A DNA stretch of 64,000 bases, taken from positions 15,720,324 through 15,784,323 of the forward strand of contig CM039182.1 of the NCBI GenBank assembly GCA_008360975.2, in the 5' to 3' direction. The notes beneath the pieces are model-generated. The model was not told the origin of the DNA and did no database searches. It worked only from the letters and a program-made list of their open reading frames with translations. Below, one piece after another: positions 33,950 through 44,442 of the stretch (the stretch's first letter is position 1; each line of letters opens with the position of its first letter). This DNA is from Lichenostomus cassidix. Lineage: Eukaryota > Chordata > Aves > Passeriformes > Meliphagidae. Position numbers and translations under genes: made by a program.

Positions 33950-36900
33950 GGAATTCCTGGATGTACAAGTTTAGGTGAAAGAGAAGATATTTCCTTTAGG
34001 ACCATCCCGTGGCTTGGGAATGTTTAGCAAAGCAATCTGATTTTCCTCATATTAACTGCCAGGTGGACGAGAATCTTCACCCTAAAATATTTAAAGCTTT
34101 GGTTTTTGCACCTTTTTAAGAATTTTTCTCCCACGTCTGAGAACTGGAGAATATGCTCATAAGGATCAGAAGAAATCCAGAAATCAGGCAGCACAAGACA
34201 AGCCTGCCCTGTGCTGCCATGGTGGGAAACACAGCAGACCCATAACACCACCCTGGGGTCTTCAGTGCCCTCACTGCACTGCACAGATGGGCTCCTTTTC
34301 AACACTAAATTCCCTCTTCATGTTTGCTGCCTTCGCATGCATAGAAAAATTCTATTCATAGGGAAGAGTGAGTGTGTATAACTGAAGTACATGGCTAAAT
34401 GCTTCGGGCAGCACTTAAAACGTTAATCTTAACTTTTGGAATCTTGTGAAATGGCCACAAAATATGTGGCCGGATTTTGAAATGTTCCAAGTCCTCAGTG
34501 GCAGCCAGTGTAGTCATGAAAAATGGTCAGCAGCATTTCAGCTAAATCTTTGTGAATTAAATGCCAGGTCAGCAAATTGGAAACATTTTGTAGAACAGGA
34601 CCACTGTGTTTCATTTCTTTGGATTTCCTTTAAGAAATCTTGGAGATGATCAAACCCCCAGTTTATATATTTTTTTTAAATTAAGAAGTCTAGTTTTTCA
34701 GATTTATTTTTGTTGTCTTGAAATGTAAGATAATTATAGTAAAAAAGATTGAAATCAACACCAAAATAGAAATAATTTAAACTTACAAAAAATTGAGGTT
34801 TCCAAATTATGTTTACTGACTTTTTAAAAATGCTCTTTTGCTATTTGTCTTCATTTGTTTATATATTTACATTTTCTTACCCATTTTAGAACAAAAACCA
34901 ATAAGTTTTACCATCTCAAAAATATCTACAGGCTGGGAAAATACATCCTCCGTAGTTGCCCTGAAGAACTTGTAATGCTCCTTGTCTTGAAAATGAGTGT
35001 ACTTTTGCTTGGTGACCTGTGGATATAAATGTCTGCATCTCTGTAATTTGTTTGAGAGCAATTGCTTTTATTATGAATCATTTCAGCAAGCCCAATGTTG
35101 TGGGTCACCTTTGTATCAGTGTCCTGTTGCCTTCAAAAAACAGGGTTTAAGAGAAGCTATGAGACCTTTTCTGCTGTCTGGGATATTGAAAGAAATTTGC
35201 ATTCAGATGGAAAATTAAGATAGTGAGCACAACATTTGCTTCTACTTCTCAGCCTTGGACAGCAAACACCCACTGCAGTAATGGAAGAATCTGTGTGGTG
35301 TTTGTTCAGCCATGTTGATTACAAATAATAGAGCAAGCAAGAGAAAGCAAGGGGATCAGACTGAAGAAGGTATCTCCATCACTTAAAAAGAAACTGCAAC
35401 AGCAATAATAAATGTATTTCTCAGTGAGCAGTGTAATGGCAACCAGAAAACTCAGAGTGCTCCAAGTTTTGCACCAACCTTTTACTGGCAGTGAAACCAC
35501 ATGCAAAAAAAAGTGAGGAAAAAGCCCAGCAAACAGCCAAGAGTGTCTCACTATGCTTCAAGATGTAGAACAAAGAAAATCTTAGTAACTTCCAGTCTTT
35601 TAAACAGAGTGCTGAAGCTGACGTCTGCTGAGCAGGGTGTGTGTAGGTGGGCAGCAGAAAGGTCTTCTCAAGAGCAGCCTGCCCAGACTGGTGTAACCCC
35701 ATCAGGCCATGCCCAGTGCCAAATTGGAAGAGACTCTGCTGGAAAGTCTGGTGCTTTTGTCACTTTAAAGTATGCAAAGTGTTATACAGTTACAAGTTAT
35801 TTTTATCCACCCTCTTTCACCTTTTTATTTAAAAGCCTTTCCTTTACAGTCTGAATTCCTGGAAAACCACATCTCTCTTACTGCTATCTCAAACAAGGCT
35901 ACTTGCAGCAAGTGTTTACCATGAAAACAATGATATAAGCATTGCTGTATAATGCAGTCAATATCAAACATCTTCTAGGAAGCATCAATCAGATTCCCCT
36001 TCAGGAGCAAAAATGCAAGAAGGTTGCAATCTTTTTGAGATTTCCTAATGGGCAGCTGGGGTAGGAACTCTATACACAATTTATAAAATGAAATATTCCC
36101 TGTATCTGTTTCACAAGGACCTATACCAGCATGAGAGGGGATTTGGTGGTACCTGGATTTACAACTTGAAATTAAATACAGGCATGTGGAAACATTATTA
36201 TGTAAACTAATACTGAGCTGCTTCTTGCTGCATTCCCTCAACACCAACAAAATAGCAGCATGGAAACCAAAGCCAAGTGTCATTTTTTAGCTTGTTCTGT
36301 GAGAATGAAAAGAAAACCTGTCCCATGTAGAACCAGGACGAGTCATTACTTTTTCATCTGTCTTAATCTTTTCAAGTCTTACTTGTCACATCTTACCTAC
36401 ATCTGTCTTACTTTTTCAAGTCTTAAATGTCACAGACCCTGGGCTGACCTCTGCTTTCATCAAAACCAGTGGAGCTTTGATAGTGGTTTCCACTTGAGTA
36501 TGAAAGATCCCAGAGACTCCATTTTTCACCTTTTACTGAGAATGCTGGCAACATCGCTGACGACTTGCTTTCAGTAGTTTGTTCTGATGGCTCCCGTTGC
36601 TCAGGTAGGAAGTAAAGTTCAGAGGAACTGTAGCTCAGAGACACACTGAGCCCTGGAGCACTGGTGATTCAGCACTGCTCTAGCCTGAGGCACTGCTGCA
36701 CCAACCCAGAAAGGAGGGCCAAGTGTTCTAAGATGCAACCAAGTCACCTTCATGTGTCTTTTGCCCACTTCTCCAGGCCCTGTAGATCAACCAGGAAACC
36801 ACCTAAACAAACACTGGAGCCTCACCTGTGCCTTGATCCTGGCCACACCTTCACAATATTGGGGCTGTAAGAGGCACTGCTGCTCTTGGTCCCATGGGGC

Positions 36901-36972
36901 AGGATAGGCAGCCCCATATCTGGCTATTTGCACTGTACAAGGGTCAACTGATCCACCAAAACATGTGCTGCC
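33950..36972. other. Intergenic stretch, no gene seen
   Basis: No exon recognised. Segment 34640-34860 is extremely AT-rich. A diverged tandem duplication of about 32 bp with a 45-bp period lies at 36358-36434. The 117-codon plus-strand frame near 35501-35854 and its antisense partners have no family-like features. Confidence 0.5.
36358..36434 (+). repeat. Imperfect tandem duplication, 45-bp period
   Basis: The block CTGTCTTAATCTTTTCAAGT (36358-36377, extending to 36390) recurs at 36403-36434 as CTGTCTTACTTTTTCAAGTC and so on, with a few substitutions and one deletion. It is a local duplication of no clear function. Confidence 0.6.
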
Positions 36973-37085
36973 CTGTGGTGGTTTTTTTTGGGGTTTTTTT
37001 GTGTTTTGTTGTGTTTGGTGTTTTGGGTGTGTTGGGGTGGGTGGTGGTGGGGGGTTTGTGTGTGGTGTTTTGGTTTTGTGTGTAG
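36973..37085 (+). repeat. G/T-only low-complexity tract with G-quadruplex motif
   Basis: Apart from its borders this tract is almost purely G and T on the plus strand. Positions 37025-37054 contain four G runs of at least three bases with loops of 6, 1 and 7 nt, so they satisfy the canonical G3+N1-7 quadruplex rule. All three frames on each strand look open because stop codons cannot form in such sequence; the Cys/Val/Trp-rich or His/Pro/Thr-rich translations are artefacts. Confidence 0.85.
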
Positions 37086-37299
37086 CCATGTAAGGGACAA
37101 AATGTGGAAGTCCAGACAGTTAGCTGACACCTCAGGGATCTGCAGGAGCAGCCAGTCAAGCTGTGCACAAGGCAGGAAGGTACTGAAATTAACAGTCAGC
37201 ATGAACTTATAAACACATCACGTAAACCAGTTCGATTTTTGTCTGTGGCCATAGGGCAAACTGTGTGTATGGAAGATAATGGCAGATCAGACAGCTACT

Positions 37300-38520
37300 A
37301 GGGCTCTAGTTAGGCTTCTGGCAACCTCTCCTATGACATTCTTATAAATAAGCAGAGGAAATATTATGGAACTGAAATTACCATTGAGAGTGCACAAAAG
37401 CAGTGGAAAACTCAGGGAAGTTATTAGGGAGTCCTTGTCAAAGTGAAAGTATCCATCAAGAACTTCCACTGGGGTCTGTCCTTGGCAGTTTGTGTTCAGT
37501 ATTTTCATCAATAGCTTGTCTAAAGGAATAAAGGAAAGGCTCCCCAGCTGTACAATATGTGCTATTAGCTTTATACAACCAGTTCCTAGGGGGCATATAG
37601 CCCAGAAAAGGCGCCTGGCTGCTGCTGCTGTGCTGTGCTCTCCCTGCCTCCACTGCTCTTCATGGTGGTCTTCAGCAGAAAAAAAAGCAGAACTCTTGCA
37701 ATGCAGAACTCTGATACATTTTTTGTTGTCAACTTGGTGCTCCTTCAAATATATCAGAGGCCAGGGTTAGAATTCTAAATTACCTCCATACATTGGAGAA
37801 ATGGCCTGAAAAATAATGGAATTTGTAAACTGTATTGCAAGAACCTGTGAACAAAAGTGATGAACTGCACAGAACGTGGTGAGGTAGTGTCCTGGTTTCC
37901 TTAAAACTGTGACAGGAGTTCTGAAGAAGATGAAGGCTGATCACAATGTGAAGATGATCCAAAATGATTCTGTTATTGTGAAAAAAGGAACGACACACTG
38001 AGTTTTATATGTAGGTGTTGGATTATATGATGTGTAAGTGAATGTCTTTGGCTCTGTTGAGCTCTGTTGGAGCTGCACTTAGAGGAGATAAGGACCAACT
38101 GGAGGCACCCAGTTCTCTTATTAGGAGTGAACATGTTCTGGAAGGGAAATCTGATTGATCTGGGATTATTAAGTGTAGAAAAGATCATGAACTTCAGGTA
38201 TATGTGGTCAGCAGAGACACAAAGAGAATAATCTCTTCTTTGTACAGTAGTACACATGAGTAATAATGGGTTTTAATTGCAGTAAAGGAGATGGTAGGTG
38301 AATTCCTGAGTAGGGCATGCCAGCAGAAGAAGGGAGATCAAATAGGGAAGCACTGGAATACATATTCTGTGTAGGTAGCAGACTTTCCATCAATAAAGCC
38401 TTTTTAAAGATCAAGTTAGAGACATATTAATCAGGAATTAAATAGGTGAAATTGATCTTACTTTGAGACAGGATGGCCTCTCAAGGTCACCTCTCCACCC
38501 TGATTTTCCATTTCAGCAGT
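37300..38520 (+). mobile_element. Old, degenerate CR1 LINE (ORF2 to 3' end)
   Basis: A worn sense-strand CR1. TCTCCTATGACATTCTTAT near 37330 matches the usual CTCCCATAGCATTCTCCTGG block. Around 37466-37530 the translation VCPWQFVFSIFINSLSKGI aligns with the reverse transcriptase landmark [43 protein letters not shown] near 37793 matches the LEKWPEN block. Around 38390-38515 the sequence matches the CR1 3' UTR (AAGTTAGAGACATATTAATCAGG, then CTTTGAGACAGGATGGCCTC and TCAAGGTCACCTCTCCACCC). The terminal octamer is no longer clear. Segments 37550-37780 are poorly aligned and may be decayed or inserted. It is much older than the 17-kb and 44-kb copies. Confidence 0.7.
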
Positions 38521-38663
38521 CTGCCTTATAAACATGGCACGGTCTGTTGCTCAATAGATGGTTAAAAGAGTGAATAGCAGCTGGTTTATTCCTCTGTTTT
38601 TGTGAGGTGTGTTTACATTCCCGGCCTAAGAGTGGAGGGGAAGGACAGCAAGTTCTGATCCCA

Positions 38664-38687
38664 CCAGCCAGCCAGCCAGCCAGCCAG
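38664..38687 (+). repeat. (CCAG)6 microsatellite
   Basis: Six uninterrupted CCAG tetramers, with a partial seventh (CAG). Likely length-polymorphic. Confidence 0.9.
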
Positions 38688-39531
38688 CAGAGGAGACCGG
38701 GCAGCGATCCATTGGAGGCTGTTTAACTTTCACAGCCTTTCAGAGCTGAACACAAGGGACAAAGGTGGCTCCCAGATGGAAGACAACAGACTTCAAAAAC
38801 ATGAAAGTTGACAGAGAGGGATGTACACTTAGCATGTAAGTTCAAATTGCCAGAAGAAGAAAGCAAGGAAATTTCCAACTAGGTGCAATGGCACAGCTCC
38901 TGAAAGATCTGTAAGTGCTTTTGGCCTCCATAGAAAATACTTGGGCAGAAACCCTCCAGAAGGTATGTTTGTTTTGAGCAGAACCTGGAGTTCCTGCACA
39001 GAGCTCTCTGAAGGCTATGTTGCAGGATTAGCCCATATTCTCTCTACTCAGTGTCATGGGAGACTGAATGTTTTCACTGTTTTCTGGAGCCTGACACAGG
39101 CAGACAGACCACAAAGGAAAACACGGGAACAGATCCTATAAGCTACTTCAAATAACACTTGCTCCAGAGCATCTGGTGAATGCTGAGAAATTCTAGTTTC
39201 ACAAAAGATGCCAACAGGGGAAGAATTTATTTCACAGTTTGCCTCAAGCTTCAAAAGGAGTTCCTGAACATGTTAACCAACACCCTTTTGGACAGGCTGG
39301 TTTGTGGTCACTGCCGCTAACGAACAAGAAAACAAATGCCTGCAGTCCGAGCAGGGATTCACACTCTGCACCACAAAGCCAAGGAAAATGCTGCCAGAGA
39401 ATCCCCAGAGCTGCTCAGTGAGTGTGCACAGGCTGGCAGGATATGTGAGAAAGCATCAGGAATGTTCCTTATGTGACAAGATGGATAATTCAGAAGGAAA
39501 ACTGCTTGGAATGCAAAGTTTTGGTATATTG

Positions 39532-39552
39532 ACTCAAAGTGACACTTTGAGT
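39532..39552. repeat. 21-bp perfect inverted repeat
   Basis: ACTCAAAGTG (39532-39541), one central A, then CACTTTGAGT (39543-39552), the exact reverse complement. It resembles a dimeric factor site rather than a transcript hairpin, since the one-base loop cannot fold. Confidence 0.6.
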
Positions 39553-42500
39553 ATGTTCTTAGATATGAGCAGCTCCCTTCAGAAAGAAACTAGGGGACAG
39601 GGAAATGGGGAGGTAGGAGTAGGAGCCAAAGCAAAGTCAGGCTGTATACAAAGATGGAGACTGAGCCAGAAGTAGAAAGGGGAAAAGTAAATCAGAATTT
39701 AAGAGTCTTGAATACATTCATTATGATAAGGTAGTAATTTTTGCAAGCACCAGCAATTCCATTAGCCAAAGAGATACACAGTCACTTTTGATACAAAAGA
39801 GACAAGAATTTTATTACCATTGTATCAAATCCAGTGAATACAGCAAATTCAATCCCCTTTCTCTGCCAGATACATGATTCACAAGGTGTTCACTAAAAAG
39901 ACTGACAGTCTTGCTATTTGTCTGTGCCGAATAAGCTATTCTGGATGCAAAGAACTCACTTATATGGACAGAAATGTTCAGGGGGATGATGAAACCTGAA
40001 AAGGATCCAAGAACAGCATAATAGAAATAGGCTTTGGCTCTCAAGGTAGGAAAGAAGAATATCAGAGATACTGCTAATGGGAACTGGTTATTAAACTAAA
40101 CTACTGATCACTGGAGGAAGGAAACCAGTCAAATGTCCTAATCTGAAAGATCTGACCAACGTAATAAATTATCTGCTAGTGACAGAACATGAATTCCTCC
40201 CTCTACCTTCACCTGGTGCCAGGATTAAAGAGCCCTTGATTGTCACTTGCCAATATTTCAGTGAGAACACAAGTCTAGTTCTTTATTTAGACCAACATCT
40301 ATTTTCTTATATTAAGATTCTGCTCCTTTAACAAGAGTTGCAAAAACTGACTTGTGAAAACATACTTACTTAAGGAAATGGCAGAAATGTCTCATGAGAT
40401 CCTCGCAGGAGCAGCACATAGTACTGATACTGTTGTCTGTCTCTTGGCACCAACTTTTTATCAAATGGCTTTTGAGAGGCCTGCCTGGAAAATATAGTAT
40501 TAGCTCCATAGTCTGAATAAAAGAGTTTGAAACATGAAGAATTAGAACATGTCTTTTCAGAAATTAGTCTGATTATATGTAAAGACAGTATTTTTCTCTA
40601 TTTCTTAGAATTGCTAGTCCAGATACTTTTCAAATTACCAGCAAAAGCAGCACAGCAGTGGATGTTCCAGTTCCAAACAATCATTATTATTAATTCTCTA
40701 ATTATTTTCTTTGAACTGAATTAAAATGCAAAGTTCATTTCTCAGTTAATTACAGGTTGGAATTAACTATGCCCTTAAGACTAAGGGAAAATGCAAAGTC
40801 CTAAACCATCACAATACCTTTATCTGCAACTTTCCTCCCTCCCTCCTTGCACTTCCCAATACATCTTTGCCACCTAGGAGATGAAGCTTTTCAGGCATGA
40901 GTTGACTTTTACAGGGCCTGGCTCAATAGGGCGCAGGACTAAGTTATAGCTTCTTTTTGACACTGCTTACTACTAAAGAAGAAGCAGCTACTGAATAAGA
41001 ATGATCTTGAGTAAGAATAATTTTTTAGGGTTTAAACACATTTTAGTCTTGATTTACAAAGGCACTGGCTGTGACACCCATCTTCATTGAGTGGAATCTG
41101 TATTTTATCATGCTGGGGAGAGCTGACAATTCTAAGGCAAAAAGCTGTGAACTGGATACTGGAACTTCTGGATAAGTAGATTTGCAATTTGAGTGCTGCT
41201 ATTTGTGTAGACAAAAGGATGGTGCTTTTGAGATAACACTGGAGCTGCAGAGAGGGCCTGAAAACATAAAACCCAGTCGTGAATGGAGCCTTGAAACATT
41301 AATCCAAACCCACAGCCGAATTCACAATCCTGCTGAGAGAGGCTTTTTATTTACTTTTCCATGCCATTGAGAGCAACAATTCATTTGCTCCTTATATATG
41401 AATACATACACACACGACACCAACTAATATCCTGCTGATCTGAAATGCTCCCCTGGCCTCACACCCTCCCCACTGGCAATCCCCCTCCCAGGCAGTTTTC
41501 TTCCGCTCTGCAGCAGCACAGCCCTGGGGTAAGTAACTGAGAAACCTCTGCTCCAGACAAGGGAGAAAGCTTCATGAATCACCAAACAACCCTTCTCAGG
41601 TGGGAAAAACACATTCTTTGTTCCTCTACGTGGAATTAGAAAAATATGTGTAGAAGTAAAGACCTGAAACCCCAGGAGAGCAATTGTGCTTTTTCTCTTT
41701 TTTTTTTTTGTTTTGTTGGACTTGTGAATTTTGGGGTGGTTTAATTAAAGTCTTAAAATTCTTTAACACTAACATACAAATGCTTCATATTTTTCCTCTG
41801 GACTTGCAGAGTTTCCGTCCTCCTCCACTTTTTCTTGTGTCACTTTTACTCTGCAATAAAACAATTGAATCACACGCTGGTACATAAATATTGGCAGATT
41901 TTTAGGTTTGCTGCTTTTTTCGCTCAGCCTATTGGGCAAACAGCCTAGAAAGGCTAAGTTATTTGCCAGAGTTTGAATTTCTGGCAAACAGTGCAGATCC
42001 AGTACAAATCTCAAATCATATTTTAGGAATGCCGTGCTTCTACCGCACCTTTCCAACTCTTCTCTCTGTGCTCTAATGACTATTATGGGGAAATGCGTTC
42101 CAGAAATGTGAAAATCAATGTAGTGGGAAATGTACCAAAACCACCTTTCCACTTATACAATCTCAGTTGTCCAAGAAACACAATTAATTAGTGTTATTGA
42201 GCTGTTTAGCTCCCCAATAAAAGCTTTTTGAGTGATTATATGAAGAACCATTGGTACTGGAGACTTCATACTGAAGTAATTAATGAAAGTTGATTATATT
42301 CTGACAAGTTAAACACAGGTTTGTTTGATATTACACACACATGGAAAACACATGCTCTATTGAGCTCAGTACCTAGGAGTTTAGATTAATGGTGTTGATG
42401 AATTATGTGGAGATTATATACTTTGCAGACACATAATGGACCTGATTTTGAAAAGCAGGCTCTCATTTTGCTCCTGCAATTTTGAGGGTGTGAATAATTG

Positions 42501-44233
42501 CAGGTGATTTTCTAGCAGCTAGACATCTTGCTGCCTAGTGGAATTCCTTTGGGCAGAGGTCATGCCTGGTTTTGTGCAAGGCACTGGGAGGCACTGGGAC
42601 AGCACTGCAGACAGTGAAGAGCAAACCTACACCAGTGCTGCACAGTGGAACCACAGGAACCAGCAAGGACAACCCTGTCATGCACAGCCGTGGCAGCTCA
42701 GCTGGAGCTTTCAAGAAATATGTTCTCTGTCCGAATTCAGGGGCATGTGGTGAACTTCAGGCTCAACCCCAAGTTGGGAAGGAGGAAGCTGTAACTGTGG
42801 TTTCTCCTGCTGCCAAGCAGATGTTGGCAACAGACCTGACACTTAGCCCCAGGAGCAGCTGCTGAAGCTGTCTCTGTGGGACATTACCCAGGTTCACCCT
42901 AATATCTCAGCTGACTGTGTAGCATCTTTCTGTTGAGGATCTGTCTAAATGCAACTGAATGTCATTGGGATGAGTATAGAGTTAGCAATGAATGCCAATA
43001 TTTAAGACCTGCAGAGGGTAGTCAGGAGGTAGAGAGCCAGGTTCAAATGAATGGCTTGACTCAGGCAGGGAATGGACTCAGATTTTGGTTTAGTTGCACT
43101 TGGCTGCCATGTAGATCAGCCTGCATAGAACAGTTGGCCCAGATCTGATGCCTTCCCATGTTGCTTACCCACAGGAATATATCAAACCAGTTTTACAGGG
43201 CATTTACTGAGTGCTTGGGTCACCAACCAAGCATGCTCCATCAGGATTTTCGTAGGAGCCTGCCCAGAAGGAGCTGGGACTACAAATACCCCAAACCCAA
43301 ACTATGAAGGCAGGCAGACTGCAAACTGCAGATAGCAGTCTAGCTTTCACAACGTTCCTGGGAATTGCTTCTGCATCCATGAGGCAGCCCAAAGATGGAT
43401 GAGCATCAGATCCTGATGAACCCTGGAGATGTGATTCAGTTCAAGACTTCAGATCTATGGGTCAAGATGCAGCTTTCCATGTGCACCAGGCAGCTAAACT
43501 CCATTGACATGATGGAGATCTCACCAACATTGCCAGAGAAGGATGGAGGGAGATTTTGCCCCTCTAAAACACAATTCTCTTGCTAAACTGCCTACACCTC
43601 CCCTGTACCTCAGACACCTCTGGACACTCACCGTCAGAACCCCCCCTAGGTGTCGGTCACCAGGTGAAACCCTGCCCTTAGAGATGTATAACAGGTACAG
43701 CACAGCAGCAGCAGGCTGTTTCCAGCACCTCTGTCATCACAACTGTGATCTAGTTGCTCTGCCCAGACCCGTGCTGACCCTGGATGGGACATATCCATCC
43801 CCCAGTGGCAGCAAATCGCCAGCACCACGCAGCTCTACCCAACAAAGAAAAGAGCCCTCTGAGCACAGCTGGCTGCAGAAGCAAGGGATATCAAACACCC
43901 AGAGCAGGGCAAGAAGGAGCAACCACCCTTCCTCCTGAGACTAGCAAACCTTCCTCAAAATTTTGGCGTTCAGAGCTATGAAGCATTTTCATTTCAGCCA
44001 TTTCAGATCACCCTGTCTGAGAAATGAGTTGGGACACATCATTCTCCATATGCAGTGGTTGTACCTAGAGACTTCCTTTAGTTTATAGCTTGAGGTATGA
44101 TGCACAGAGAGAGGAGGGGAAAGAAGCACAGACCTGTTTTAACTTCGACCTTAAAAACGTGTGAGGAACAAATGTGAGGTACCAGCATTTGCTTACAGAG
44201 TTACAATAAGTAGAAAGTTAAAGAGAGCAACAT

Positions 44234-44442
44234 AGGAGGGTAAGTTTAAATTACATACTAAGAAATTCTTTAATGTGAGGGTGGTGAAGCACTGAACAGG
44301 TTGCCCAGGGAACATGTAGATCAGGCCATGTTGGATGTGGCTCTGAGTAACCTGGTGTGGTGGAACACTGCCTACCTATGGCAGAGGCATCAGAGCTAGA
44401 TAAACTTTAATGTCCTTTCTAACACAAACCCATTCTGTGATA
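44234..44442 (+). mobile_element. CR1 LINE 3' end (truncated)
   Basis: Sense-strand CR1 tail. Landmarks are AAGAAATTCTTTAATGTGAG near 44260, the AACAGGTTGCCCAGGGAACA box, GGCCATGTTGGATGTGGCTC, a run of TGCCTATGGCAG type, and CCCATTCTGTGATACC at the end. It is strongly 5'-truncated with no coding capacity. It belongs to a different CR1 subfamily from the 17-kb copy: it carries the GGATGTGGCTCTGAG block rather than the GTGGGTCC block. Confidence 0.88.

Larger units (their letters stand above)
38521..44233. other. Intergenic stretch, no gene seen
   Basis: No gene. It contains a (CCAG)6 microsatellite (38664-38687), a 21-bp perfect inverted repeat (39532-39552) and a 15-nt splice-bounded segment (41514-41528). 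Segments 42540-43940 are GC-richer with several 60-130 codon openings in all frames. None is bounded by splice sites or resembles a family. Confidence 0.5.

Noticed and set aside
36787..37202. Pro/Thr/His-rich minus-strand and Val/Cys/Trp-rich plus-strand frames
   Set aside because: Artefacts of the G/T-only tract, where stop codons are scarce on either strand.
37287..37748. 153-codon minus-strand frame
   Set aside because: It is antisense to the degenerate CR1 reverse transcriptase block, which explains the sequence in the other orientation.
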